Origin: Fischerella muscicola SAG 1427-1 = PCC 73103 | GTDB lineage: Bacteria > Cyanobacteriota > Cyanobacteriia > Cyanobacteriales > Nostocaceae | Direction of reading: 5' to 3' | NCBI RefSeq assembly: GCF_000317245.1 | Contig: NZ_AJLJ01000182.1 | Location: forward strand, 38,987-102,986 | DNA: 64,000 nucleotides | Part shown: in pieces, positions 17,636 to 26,918 of the stretch | Position numbering within the stretch: the stretch's first letter is position 1 | Layout of the letters: each line of letters starts with the position of its first letter | Made by a program: the position numbers and the translations under genes | The notes under the pieces: model-generated | What the model saw: the letters and a program-made list of their open reading frames with translations, nothing else | Told to the model about the DNA's origin: nothing | Databases searched by the model: none

Positions 17636-18608
17636 TGACTCAGAAACCTTACAAAAACATTTACTCTCCCGGTTATTGGCGTATCCTGTCAGTTCCAGAG
17701 AGTATACGCAAGTTATATGTAAGGAAACCAACGGGGCAGAAAACCCTCTGCCAGCAACCACCGAATTTACCAGTGGAGAACAAGAGGGATGGAAGCCCCA
17801 AAACTCTTTATTGGGAGAAATTCCAACTGTGCAAGAACGTTTCCAAGCCGTACTTAAACGTCGGTTAAAAGTTGAAGTTGAAGACCACCCTCCGCTATTT
17901 CCTTGGGAAACACAAATACTGGATTATCCAGAGTATATAGCCGAACCAGTAATGCAACTGATTCCTTCTTGGGGTTGGGTGGCACACCAGTCCAAACTGA
18001 GTTTACCGACGCTTCTGCCGGAGACCATTTTCCGGCAATTGCTTGATAGATGTCAAGCACTCATAACATCTTCTCTGCCATTAGGGGCAAAATTAGTCCA
18101 AGCAGTGGAGAGCTTTTTCCCTAACGAATCTCAAGTATTGAACGACTTGGCAGGGACAATCCAGCTCAGAGCCAACCTCCGATATGGAGATACTCTAAAT
18201 CCGATGCCTAATCTGGATAGCGATTATTCAGATTTGCAACCACAGCAACAGATGCTGGTATCGTTGCTGGCGGCTCAACAAGTGCTAGAAAGTTTGACTT
18301 TGCCAATTTCAATTACAGACCCAATCTTGGAAAGGCAATGGCTGACGAGTGTAGGTGTTCTCAATTTAAAAGTAGAATATCAATCTCATGGTTCAGTGCC
18401 AAAATTACTGATTCGAGGAGATTTGCCCTCGAAAGGAGTAATTAAACTTCAAGGTCATGGTTCCCAAGCAAAAGCAGAGTCTTCAACTCCTGGATGCTTG
18501 AGTATTGAATTATGCTGTACTCAGCTAGATGAGGCTTATACCTTAATGGTTGAGTTGAAAGAAATAGAGCAGCAGCCTTTGTTGTTTGTGATTGTTCCCA
18601 CAAGATAA
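17628..18608 (+). CDS. patU: Heterocyst pattern protein PatU (unsplit)
   Basis: PatU is encoded directly after hetZ in heterocystous cyanobacteria and influences heterocyst spacing. In Nostoc sp. PCC 7120 it is broken into patU5 and patU3; here one frame of 326 residues covers both. The N-terminal part (to about 110) is polar and variable. The C-terminal part contains LQPQQQMLVSLLAAQQVLESL and ends in LLFVIVPTR. No enzymatic motif is visible. The ATG (17628) lies within the hetZ stop region (overlap ATGAATAG), which implies translational coupling. A GTG 12 bases upstream is a less likely start. Confidence 0.85.
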   Translation: MNSDSETLQKHLLSRLLAYPVSSREYTQVICKETNGAENPLPATTEFTSGEQEGWKPQNSLLGEIPTVQERFQAVLKRRLKVEVEDHPPLFPWETQILDYPEYIAEPVMQLIPSWGWVAHQSKLSLPTLLPETIFRQLLDRCQALITSSLPLGAKLVQAVESFFPNESQVLNDLAGTIQLRANLRYGDTLNPMPNLDSDYSDLQPQQQMLVSLLAAQQVLESLTLPISITDPILERQWLTSVGVLNLKVEYQSHGSVPKLLIRGDLPSKGVIKLQGHGSQAKAESSTPGCLSIELCCTQLDEAYTLMVELKEIEQQPLLFVIVPTR

Positions 18609-18851
18609 CTAAATAGTAGCTATCGCTAGCACTGAAACTTGATAAAAGCCCTTTGTTATGAAATGAATATCATCCTGGTTTTGAAAACGTTCGCATTTTT
18701 GAAAAAGCGGTTATTAGGGCGTCTACAGGCAGCTACAGTGAGGAGAGTTGGAATACGAGAGAGGTTATAGTTGACCTCGCTCGTTTTGCGTCAGTAGCGT
18801 CTACTATTATCGCTTTACTTAATATACTCGTCTGCTGCTTTTTAACTCTAA

Positions 18852-21206
18852 ATGTTTAACTTTTCCAGGATGAATTGGCTTTGGCGTCTACCTTTAGGTG
18901 ATGACTGGCGGCAAAAAATGCTCCAGTCGCCTGTAACAGCAGAAGTAGAAGATTCAATTACCTTGCGGGTGCTGGTGCTAGCGTTGGTAATTGTGGGTGT
19001 TGTGGCAACGGATATTGCGGCTGAAACTTGGTCTAGTTTTTGGGCAGTACCGCTATCGATATTAGGTTCAATTTGGAGTTATTACTGTCGTCGCGATCGC
19101 AATATCCCAGTTAAATTTTGTATTGCCATAGGAATGTTAATAGCACTAGGTGCTTTCTTAGGGCGAGTGGTGGGAGAGTTGAATGATACACGGCTAGCTT
19201 TAGCAGAATTATTAATTCAACTACAGGTGTTGCATTGTTTTGATGTCCCCCGTCGCAAAGACTTGGGTTACTCAATTCTGATTGGATTAATTCTGCTGGG
19301 TGTAGCAGCAACACTGAGTCAAACTCTAGCGTTTGCACCAGTATTACTTTTGTTTTTAGCGATCGCCCTGCCTACTTTAGTAGTGGATTATCGTTCCCGA
19401 CTTGGTTTAGAGCAATCAAATAATCAAAATAAACAATCGCAAAGGAATTCCTCTACACAGGGGAATTCCTCTGTTTTTGATTTAAAATTTTTAATATTAA
19501 ATTTTTTAACAATTGTCGGACTAGGACTGATCATTTTTGTCCTTTTGCCTCGTCTACCTGGTTATCAGTTGCGGATGTTTCCGGTAAGTTCGCCAATTGA
19601 GACAAAAGGCGAATTTACAGGGCGTAATATTATTAACCCTGGCTATGTCCGCCAAGGTAATGCTAACAATCAAGGTAATGGTAACGCTGCTACTGGCAAC
19701 AACCAAACTGGTCAACCGGGGAAAGTAGATAATACTTTTTATTATGGTTTTAATAGCCAGATCAACCAAAATTTGCGCGGAGAGATGACACCCAAAGTAG
19801 TGATGCGGGTGCGATCACAAGCTGAAGGTTTCTGGCGAGTACTAGCATTTGATCGTTATACAGGTAAAGGCTGGGAAGTTTCTCGCAATGACGAGGTAAA
19901 ACGCTTGCAGCGATCGCCTTGGTCTTACCAAATTTTTCTTGATCCACCAGTCAGTACGGCTCAAACAAAAGAAATTATCCAGACTTACACAATAGTATCC
20001 GATTTGCCAAACCTGATTCCGGCGATGGCATTTCCCAAAGAGATTTATTTCCCGACACCCATGCTGGCAGTGGATCAAGAAGATGGGTTGCGATCGCCTG
20101 TAGGACTATCAGAAGGCATGACTTACACAGTAATCTCAGAAGTTCCCTATCGCGATCGGACTTTATTAGGCAAAACTTCCAGCAAATATCCACAGAGTAT
20201 TAAAAATTACTACTTACAAATTCCATCGGAAACAGCTACAAAAGTACGTAAACTAACCGAAGAAATCCTCGCAAATTACAACCGTCAACGAGTAGGTCAG
20301 TCAAATAAATCACTGGATTCCAACTACGAAAAAGCTCTTTACTTAGCGCAGTATCTTAAACAAAACTATCAAATTCCTGAAAATACCCTCGATTTACCTT
20401 ATTTGAATGAAAACGAAGATTTAGTAGAAGCTTTTTTATTTAAACATAAAGGCGGCTATCCAGATCATTTCTCTACAGTCTTAACAGTAATGCTACGTTC
20501 TATTGGGATTCCGGCACGACTGGTAGCAGGATTTGCACCAGGAGAATTTAATCCCTTTACAGGAATGTACATCGTCCGCAACACCGACGCCTATGCAATG
20601 ACAGAGGTTTATTTTCCCAAATATGGCTGGTTTGCTTTTGATCCCATTCCCAAACACCCTCTGATTCCTCCTTCGGTAGAAGATGATCAGACTTTTAACA
20701 CTTTACGTCAATTTTGGAATTGGGTTGCAGGCTGGCTACCCTCTCCTGTCACAGGTTTATTGAATTATGTGTTTGGGGCTATATTTGCCTGGGTAAGTAA
20801 AGCTTTTTCTTGGTTTGTCTCGTTATTCTTCCAAGGATGGCTGGGTATTTTAACTGGTTTAATTTTTGCGACAGCAGCAGCTTTCTTAAGTTGGTTAGGC
20901 TGGTACAGATGGCGAGAGTGGCGCTATCACTTGGCTTTGAGGAAATTACCACCAATGGAACGTCTGTATCAGCAAATGTTGCGCTCGACAAGTCAACAAG
21001 GTTTAGTTAAACATCCATCCCAAACGCCGTTAGAGTATGCGGCAATTTTATACCAACATCATGCAACGGCAACGGCTGAAGTGATAGAGGAAATCTCGCA
21101 AGCTTATGTTAGCTGGCGTTACGGTGGTCATGCTCCTGATGTACATAGACTGCAACAAAGATGGCAAGAAATGAAGAGGAATGTTAAACAACCATCTCAA
21201 ACTTAA
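18852..21206 (+). CDS. TgpA-type membrane transglutaminase-like protein, catalytic residues missing
   Basis: The 784 residues show five to six N-terminal membrane helices (about 38-170 and 212-235; DUF3488-like). A long extracytoplasmic region contains a transglutaminase-like core (about 480-605), then come another helix (about 675-705) and a cytoplasmic DUF4129-like tail. The fold motifs are present (LRSIGIPARLVAGFAPGEF). However, where active enzymes have Cys and His, this protein reads GGYPDHFS (Pro537) and DAYAMTEVY (Tyr581); only Asp597 remains. It is therefore probably a structural or binding protein. It lies downstream of patU on the same strand, 243 bp away. Confidence 0.82.
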   Translation: MFNFSRMNWLWRLPLGDDWRQKMLQSPVTAEVEDSITLRVLVLALVIVGVVATDIAAETWSSFWAVPLSILGSIWSYYCRRDRNIPVKFCIAIGMLIALGAFLGRVVGELNDTRLALAELLIQLQVLHCFDVPRRKDLGYSILIGLILLGVAATLSQTLAFAPVLLLFLAIALPTLVVDYRSRLGLEQSNNQNKQSQRNSSTQGNSSVFDLKFLILNFLTIVGLGLIIFVLLPRLPGYQLRMFPVSSPIETKGEFTGRNIINPGYVRQGNANNQGNGNAATGNNQTGQPGKVDNTFYYGFNSQINQNLRGEMTPKVVMRVRSQAEGFWRVLAFDRYTGKGWEVSRNDEVKRLQRSPWSYQIFLDPPVSTAQTKEIIQTYTIVSDLPNLIPAMAFPKEIYFPTPMLAVDQEDGLRSPVGLSEGMTYTVISEVPYRDRTLLGKTSSKYPQSIKNYYLQIPSETATKVRKLTEEILANYNRQRVGQSNKSLDSNYEKALYLAQYLKQNYQIPENTLDLPYLNENEDLVEAFLFKHKGGYPDHFSTVLTVMLRSIGIPARLVAGFAPGEFNPFTGMYIVRNTDAYAMTEVYFPKYGWFAFDPIPKHPLIPPSVEDDQTFNTLRQFWNWVAGWLPSPVTGLLNYVFGAIFAWVSKAFSWFVSLFFQGWLGILTGLIFATAAAFLSWLGWYRWREWRYHLALRKLPPMERLYQQMLRSTSQQGLVKHPSQTPLEYAAILYQHHATATAEVIEEISQAYVSWRYGGHAPDVHRLQQRWQEMKRNVKQPSQT

Positions 21207-21258
21207 ATTTAACGCTTGGGATCGGTAATAAGTAGCGATCGCTATCTGAAAATTCAAG

Positions 21259-22431
21259 CTAAGATTGAAAACCCCACTTTTCCACAGCCCGACGTAGTGA
21301 ACCTGGTGTTAAACTTTCCGGTGCAAAAGACTGATTTTGGGCAACACGTTCTAACGCCTCAAAAAATGCCTGTACACCCGCAGCTGCACCATCTGGATGA
21401 TCCATAATGCCAGTACCAGCGTTGAGAATTACCTCTTGACCATAATCTGCTAAAGCTTTGGGAACGATACCTGGATGAATACCAGCAGAAGGGACAGGAA
21501 AGACTCCACGACTACGCAAAATATCTCTAATTTGGGCTTCCTCTGTTGGATCAAAAGGTAAACTGCCGTAATGTGCTGGATATAGAACAGCATCAGCACC
21601 AGCATGAGCCATCAGGGTTCCCAATACGACCGAGTATGTCATACCATAATCGGGAGCGGCACACATTGCCCCCGCGAATGCTGGATGGGCGAAGATGGGG
21701 ACGTTGATTTCGGAGTCATTAGCTAAAGCAGATAATACTGAAAAGCCGTAGGTGAGGACATTTAACAAGAGTGCATTAGCACCTTCTCGTACCAAAAGAC
21801 GTGCTTTCTCTATTAATTTGTCTGCCGTACCTGTGACGTTGGTTGCATACAATACTGTGCGTCCAGTTTTTTGCTTGACTTCTTCTATAACTTGGCGACA
21901 AGCCTGGAGGCGTTCTAGGGTTGGGGCAATATCTAAGTCCCCTAAAATTTCATCATCTTTGATAATATCTAGACCAGCATGGGCTACCTCTGACAAAATT
22001 GCAGCGTGATCTGAGGCGCAAAGCCCCAAAGCTGGTTTAAATATAGCCATAATTAAGGGGCGGTCAAACACTCCCAACCGTTCACGGATACCTGTAATCC
22101 CAACTTTTGGAGACTGACCATAGGTTTCTGGTAGACGCACCGCAATCACTTTCGCCGCGTCAGCCATTGAGTATTTACCAAATATCATCGTCAACAGGCT
22201 GGATATATCATTTTCCACATTAGCTTCTGGAAAACGAATAGTAGCGATGCTATGACCTGTTTTGGTTTCGGTTTGGACTGAGACAACTTCTGCCAAGTGC
22301 GATCGCAAAGCTGCTTCTCTATGGGCAAAACGCGCATCCCAGGTTCCGACCGTTTGCCCAACGGCGATCACTTTGGCTTGTTTGTGAGGGTCTACACCCG
22401 CAGGAAAGCGGTAGTCTACTTCAATTGTCAT
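21259..22431 (-). CDS. mtnW: RuBisCO-like protein (form IV), probable 2,3-diketo-5-methylthiopentyl-1-phosphate enolase
   Basis: RuBisCO-like proteins keep the large-subunit fold but not CO2 fixation; the MtnW type enolises a methionine-salvage intermediate. The 390 residues have an N-terminal alpha/beta domain and a TIM barrel. The metal-binding motif GLDIIKDDE is intact (Lys158 carbamate site, Asp160, Glu161), as are FKPALGL and FAHP (His249). Loop 6, which in true RuBisCO contains a catalytic Lys in GTGKLEG, reads YPAHYGSLPFD, so carboxylation is not expected. The sequence resembles Bacillus MtnW throughout (GKTVGTW-like start, VPSAGIHPG). No other salvage gene is in the window. Confidence 0.85.
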   Translation of the reverse strand: MTIEVDYRFPAGVDPHKQAKVIAVGQTVGTWDARFAHREAALRSHLAEVVSVQTETKTGHSIATIRFPEANVENDISSLLTMIFGKYSMADAAKVIAVRLPETYGQSPKVGITGIRERLGVFDRPLIMAIFKPALGLCASDHAAILSEVAHAGLDIIKDDEILGDLDIAPTLERLQACRQVIEEVKQKTGRTVLYATNVTGTADKLIEKARLLVREGANALLLNVLTYGFSVLSALANDSEINVPIFAHPAFAGAMCAAPDYGMTYSVVLGTLMAHAGADAVLYPAHYGSLPFDPTEEAQIRDILRSRGVFPVPSAGIHPGIVPKALADYGQEVILNAGTGIMDHPDGAAAGVQAFFEALERVAQNQSFAPESLTPGSLRRAVEKWGFQS

Positions 22432-22537
22432 TTGTCAATAGTCAAGGGTCAATAGTTTAATTGTTTGGAATCATAAACCACCAATAATTAATCATCAAGC
22501 ACAGAGCATAAACTACCAATAACTAACAATCACAAAA

Positions 22538-22927
22538 CTAAAGCGTTTCTAAATAACTCAACAGGTCTGCCATTTCTTTAGCATTAGGCTGGAATTTTGG
22601 CATCGGAGGAGTTTCACCGCTGATGACTTGATGAATTAGACCATAGGGGGATTTGTGCTTAGAGACTCCTTGTAAACTAGGCCCGACTCGACCGTCTGCT
22701 TCCCAACCATGACAACCAGCACAGTTGATTTGAAAAATGGCGTGTCCCTGTACTGGATCACCTGTCAGGGATAGAACTGTCTTGACATAGGGATCGGAAG
22801 CTCTGACTATACGAACAGCAAAAATCCCCAAGAGAAGGGTTAGCAAAATCGCCAGAGCCATTAAGGCGATTCGCTGAATGATATTTTTAGGTTGGGTAAT
22901 TTGGTTATCCAAATTTTTTGCTGTCAA
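22538..22927 (-). CDS. cytM: Cytochrome cM
   Basis: CytM is a small membrane-anchored c-type cytochrome restricted to oxygenic phototrophs and linked to respiratory or photosynthetic regulation. The 129 residues have one N-terminal anchor helix (about 20-42). A class I haem domain follows: VLSLTGDPVQGHAIFQINC, the haem site CAGCH, VGPSLQGVSK, and the axial Met in ETPPMPKFQPN. The segment from DPYVKTVLSL to the end matches Synechocystis CytM closely. It is transcribed divergently from petG. Confidence 0.9.
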   Translation of the reverse strand: MTAKNLDNQITQPKNIIQRIALMALAILLTLLLGIFAVRIVRASDPYVKTVLSLTGDPVQGHAIFQINCAGCHGWEADGRVGPSLQGVSKHKSPYGLIHQVISGETPPMPKFQPNAKEMADLLSYLETL

Positions 22928-23122
22928 AGTTTAGGTGTACAAAAAAATTTTCATTTCATACACATAGCTTAAAATTTCTTTGATTGTGTTTGCAAGCACA
23001 ACATCTACTTTTCTATATTCTTTTGTTGCCTAAAACCATCTTCAGACATGGGATTGATGCCAAATTTGGTAAGATTGGAAACAGGAAATAAATCTTTAAC
23101 AACTGCAACAAGGAGATCTCAA

Positions 23123-23236
23123 GTGGTTGAACCCCTGCTAGACGGTATTGTTCTGGGTCTAATCTTCGTAACTCTAAGTGGACTGTTCTACGCTGCTTAT
23201 AAGCAATACAAACGCCCCAACGAGTTGGGAGGTTAA
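23123..23236 (+). CDS. petG: Cytochrome b6f complex subunit PetG
   Basis: PetG is a single-helix subunit needed for assembly and stability of the cytochrome b6f complex. The 37 residues begin [13 protein letters not shown] and end YKRPNELGG, which is diagnostic. The start is GTG (23123), with AGGAG eight bases upstream; an in-frame ATG at 23048 would add 25 residues that no PetG has. The gene is alone, divergent from cytM. Confidence 0.97.
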   Translation: MVEPLLDGIVLGLIFVTLSGLFYAAYKQYKRPNELGG

Positions 23237-23752
23237 TTTTTATTAAGGAGACGGGAGGAGACGAGGAGAGTGGGAGATGTGGTGATGCGGAGAATCTAAT
23301 TGCAAATACTCTTCATGTCTCCCTTATCCTCCTTGTCTTCCTCTCGCTTAGGTGAGTTATACCAAGTTCGGATGATCACTTTACATTCCTACTATCATCG
23401 CAATCATTTAGTTAATACCCCAACTAGCAATTACCAATTACCCATTACCACCCTCAACGAATAATATAAGTGTTTAAAAGAACATAATTAATTCTTGTAC
23501 TCCCACCAAGCACTTGTTGCCACAATCAAGTTAATAAGGTATCAATGTCAATGATGCACGGTTTGTTGCCGCTATGTGTGTGCATAGAGTATTTCACATT
23601 TTGACTTTTAACATAGAGGACTTTAAGCGCTACACAGGAGAAATAATCCCTATTCATCCTTCCTCTGTGACACCTTAAAATCGTAGGTTTGCTACCGAAC
23701 ATTTTTACAAATGTAATTTTTCACAAAAAATGAGTATGTGATTTAAATAGCT
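23237..23752. other. Spacer between petG and the HEPN gene
   Basis: The left third is purine/pyrimidine-biased (GGAGACGAGGAGAG, then CTCCCTTATCCTCCTTGTC) and can fold on itself, possibly serving as petG terminator. The rest is AT-rich without a credible frame. Confidence 0.45.
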
Positions 23753-25090
23753 ATGCAGCCCAGTCAACTCAAAAATATTACCAATAAGATTATTGATTAT
23801 ACCAAGCAAGTTTGTCTAAAACAGCCAGCAGATACTTCTATATTTTCTGTAAAAATTTTAACTGGAAAGAATAAATGGCAATTATTGGGTTCATTTGGAT
23901 TAGAGTGGTGGATTACTCAACATGGAAGACACTGTTGTGAAGATATTGCTGATATGGCAATCAAATTTGATTCACAGCTTCAAGGTGGCGACAGAGAATA
24001 TTTTTATGAAATCATAGAAACAACATTTCGAGAAAATGCTGATAATTTAGATATTTTTAATGTTGATAGTGTCTTTCTTAGACTTGTAGATAATCTCTTT
24101 GAAGCTAGAGCTATTAAAAATGCCAATGAATTCGCTTTGGTCTTATGGAGAGAAATTCGTTCTAATTTAGAAAAATCAATAGCTAATTGGATTATTCTTT
24201 ATCCACTTCGTCAAATTAAATCTAGTTCATATTCTTTGAGTTTCGATGGTTTATCTTTGTTAGCATCTAATGATAGGGATGTTTGGGAACAAAGATCGGC
24301 ATATTACGGAGAGGCAAAATACTGGAACCCAGTCTTTGGCATATGGAAAAACGAACAAAATCAAAGTACTTTTAAGGAATTTATTGGAGTACAAACTTGG
24401 CTTGTATGCGAAACTTCAGGAACAAAATTAGCTTCCAAAAAACAAGCAGGGCAAAGAATGCGAACCTTTTTAGCGTTATTATTCTCATATTTGGACAATC
24501 AAGAACATACGTTATTGCTTAAGAGTGGCGCAGATACTGCTTGCTATGCAATTCAGTTTCCAGATGATCCTACTAAAGTTGGTTCTCGTTGTGTAAATTC
24601 TCCAATAGGCATTTTAGCTCCGCCTCTTCTTGTAAATGGCTTTCTTAATATTTCATCAGAAATACTTGCTGAAGTATGCGATTGGTATTTGCAGCGAGAT
24701 TCTGCTCCAGATAATCCTAAGAATAGAGCTATAACAGCATCACAATTCATTCATTATGCAATCATCCATAATGATTTAGAACGTTTTCTTCACTTCTTTA
24801 TTGCACTTGATGCACTGTTTGGTGAGCGTTACAAAGTAGAGAAAAATATTGTAGAAAGTGTAAGATATATTTTTCCTGGTGATCCTAAATGGGAAAATCG
24901 GATAGAAAAACTTTACGAGCTTCGTAATGAACTTGTACATGGAGGTGCAAGCTCAATTAGCGATTGGAGTGAATTTTACAATTATCGACGACAGTTTAAA
25001 TCTTATCCATTGCAAGATATAAAAACCTTTGCAATGCGTGCATTAACACTATATTTTAAACACAGACTATACAGGCATTTCTTTACATAG
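23753..25090 (+). CDS. HEPN-domain protein of unknown function (Apea_HEPN-like)
   Basis: The 445-residue protein has an alpha-helical N-terminal half without a recognised family and a C-terminal HEPN domain (about 320-445). The motif RNELVHGG supplies the Arg-x4-His pair typical of HEPN ribonucleases; FLHFFIALDALFGERYK precedes it, as in Apea_HEPN proteins. HEPN domains commonly act as RNases in toxin-antitoxin and phage-defence systems, so a defensive role is plausible but unproven. The gene is more AT-rich than its neighbours, stands alone between petG and rsmD, and looks like an insertion into a conserved region. Confidence 0.65.
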   Translation: MQPSQLKNITNKIIDYTKQVCLKQPADTSIFSVKILTGKNKWQLLGSFGLEWWITQHGRHCCEDIADMAIKFDSQLQGGDREYFYEIIETTFRENADNLDIFNVDSVFLRLVDNLFEARAIKNANEFALVLWREIRSNLEKSIANWIILYPLRQIKSSSYSLSFDGLSLLASNDRDVWEQRSAYYGEAKYWNPVFGIWKNEQNQSTFKEFIGVQTWLVCETSGTKLASKKQAGQRMRTFLALLFSYLDNQEHTLLLKSGADTACYAIQFPDDPTKVGSRCVNSPIGILAPPLLVNGFLNISSEILAEVCDWYLQRDSAPDNPKNRAITASQFIHYAIIHNDLERFLHFFIALDALFGERYKVEKNIVESVRYIFPGDPKWENRIEKLYELRNELVHGGASSISDWSEFYNYRRQFKSYPLQDIKTFAMRALTLYFKHRLYRHFFT

Positions 25091-25447
25091 AGAAAAACTG
25101 TAAAAATTTTTATATAATTTAAAATTAAGATCGTTTTTAAACTTGCTACGCAGGGTATTTTCAGACCATGATTCTAGTTGGAATTGATTGTAGGCGCTCG
25201 CTAAGACATGATAAATTAAATAGTGTTCAGCAGTAGAATGAACAGGATGACAATAGTAAAATATTACCAATGCTTTCCTATCCAGCTTGCTAACTCGATA
25301 AGATTGGAGTAGTAGGCAAAATTTGAAGGGATTCGTCCTGCTTTATTCAATTAACCGAAAGCAGTTTGCGATCACTCATTTAGACCCCTTTTGTTAGTGT
25401 TTTACGATGATTGAGCGACAGCATTACAACGTCGAAGATACTGTTGA
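25091..25447. other. Spacer between the HEPN gene and rsmD
   Basis: These 357 bp lie between convergent genes. There is no recognisable gene, RNA or strong hairpin. Confidence 0.45.
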
Positions 25448-25996
25448 TTAATCACCTAAGCATGTTGTGTAGAAAGTCACAGCCGTATTGCCATAAATTT
25501 TTTGGCGGCAGATTTCTAAACTAGAAATTATTGGTGGTGTATTTTGGGGACTGTGTTCGACTGCTATTTCCCCATCAGAATCTAATAATTGGTAAGATGC
25601 GATCGCCTCTAGTACTGGTTGGTAAACTTGACTAGCATAAGGTGGATCGAAGTAAATTCTATTAAACTGTTGTCCAGCTAGTTTTGGTAACCACTGCACT
25701 ACATCACCGCGCAGCACTTTCCATTCTTGTTGATCTTTCGCTACTTGTTGCCAGTTTTGTTGGATAATTGCACAGGCACGGCTGGATTGTTCGATCGCGA
25801 TCGCACTGGTTGCGCCTCTACACAAAGCTTCTGCACCCATCGAACCTGTACCAGCACACAAATCTAGCCAGCGACATCCTTCAATCGTTCCCTGCCAAAT
25901 ATTAAATATAGCTTCTCTAACCCGCGCACTTGTGGGTCTGGTGTCTTTGCCTGGTAATGTTTTTAACGGGCGATTACCGTAAATTCTCAGAGCCAT
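25448..25996 (-). CDS. rsmD: 16S rRNA (guanine(966)-N(2))-methyltransferase RsmD
   Basis: RsmD methylates G966 of 16S rRNA in the assembled small subunit. The 182 residues contain the N-terminal RPTSARVREAIFNIW signature, the SAM-binding loop WLDLCAGTGSMGAEAL, and the catalytic IYFDPPY. Length and order match the family. The gene is monocistronic, with hisH 222 bp upstream on the same strand. Confidence 0.93.
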   Translation of the reverse strand: MALRIYGNRPLKTLPGKDTRPTSARVREAIFNIWQGTIEGCRWLDLCAGTGSMGAEALCRGATSAIAIEQSSRACAIIQQNWQQVAKDQQEWKVLRGDVVQWLPKLAGQQFNRIYFDPPYASQVYQPVLEAIASYQLLDSDGEIAVEHSPQNTPPIISSLEICRQKIYGNTAVTFYTTCLGD

Positions 25997-26218
25997 GAGC
26001 TTGGGGTAAAAATTAACGCAGACTTTAGTACAAACTCACTTTTGCTCTAGCTTGATCATCACAAAAAGTGGTTTAGGTAAAATATTAACTAATTCTTGTT
26101 CCATTAAATAACAATCCACTACATTCATAGCAGAATTTTTCCATCATTCTGATTGGGAATGGTGGACAAGATAAAACAGGTGAAGCAATAAAATAAATTT
26201 ACAAAATTTAACTTGATT

Positions 26219-26860
26219 TTAAGCAGCAATTTCTTCGCGATCGCGGACTTGGGCAACAAAATTAGACAGAATTTGCAATCCAATATTAGAAGATTTTTCT
26301 GGGTGAAACTGGACTGCCATTAAGTTTTCATAGGCAATAGCAGCAGTGACTGTTTGACTACCATGAGTGACATTAGCAGCACGGACTTGAGGTTCGGCGG
26401 GGTCAACATAATAAGAATGGACAAAATATACCCAAGGTTGAGGCGCTAAATATTCCCATAAAAGACATTTTGGTTGAGTCAATTCGAGTTGATTCCAACC
26501 CATGTGAGGAATAGTAATTCCTGGTTCTGGACGGAAGCGTCGCACTTTTCCTTTAATAATTCCTAGTCCTGGTTCGCAGCCTTCTTCACTGGATTCAAAC
26601 AAAATTTGCAGTCCCAAACAAATACCTAAAAAAGGTTTGCCGGATGCGATCGCTGCCTTGATGGGTGCTTCTAAATTCCGCGATCTTAAATGTTGTACTG
26701 CCGGATCAAATGCACCCACTCCCGGTAATACTATCGCATCTGCTCTTTCTAATTCCTTTTGAGAATCTGTAACTTTCGGAGTTGCCCCAGCTTTTTCTAA
26801 ACCTTTGCAGACTGAGTGCAAATTCCCCATGTCATAGTCCACAACTGCTATAACCGCCAT
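26219..26860 (-). CDS. hisH: Imidazole glycerol phosphate synthase subunit HisH
   Basis: HisH is the glutaminase that feeds ammonia to HisF in histidine synthesis. From the ATG at 26860 the product has 213 residues: MAVIAVVDYDMGNLHSV at the start, VLPGVGAFDP, the nucleophile Cys in GICLGLQILFESS, and the His-Glu of VQFHPEKSS. The ATG is preceded by AGGGAGC at a suitable distance. An upstream in-frame TTG would add six residues. Other his genes are not nearby, as is usual in cyanobacteria. Confidence 0.95.
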   Translation of the reverse strand: MAVIAVVDYDMGNLHSVCKGLEKAGATPKVTDSQKELERADAIVLPGVGAFDPAVQHLRSRNLEAPIKAAIASGKPFLGICLGLQILFESSEEGCEPGLGIIKGKVRRFRPEPGITIPHMGWNQLELTQPKCLLWEYLAPQPWVYFVHSYYVDPAEPQVRAANVTHGSQTVTAAIAYENLMAVQFHPEKSSNIGLQILSNFVAQVRDREEIAA

Positions 26861-26918
26861 TAACTTGCTCCCTGTCAATTTATTATGGAGGGTAATTCTA
26901 TTTTAAATAATATTCGTA

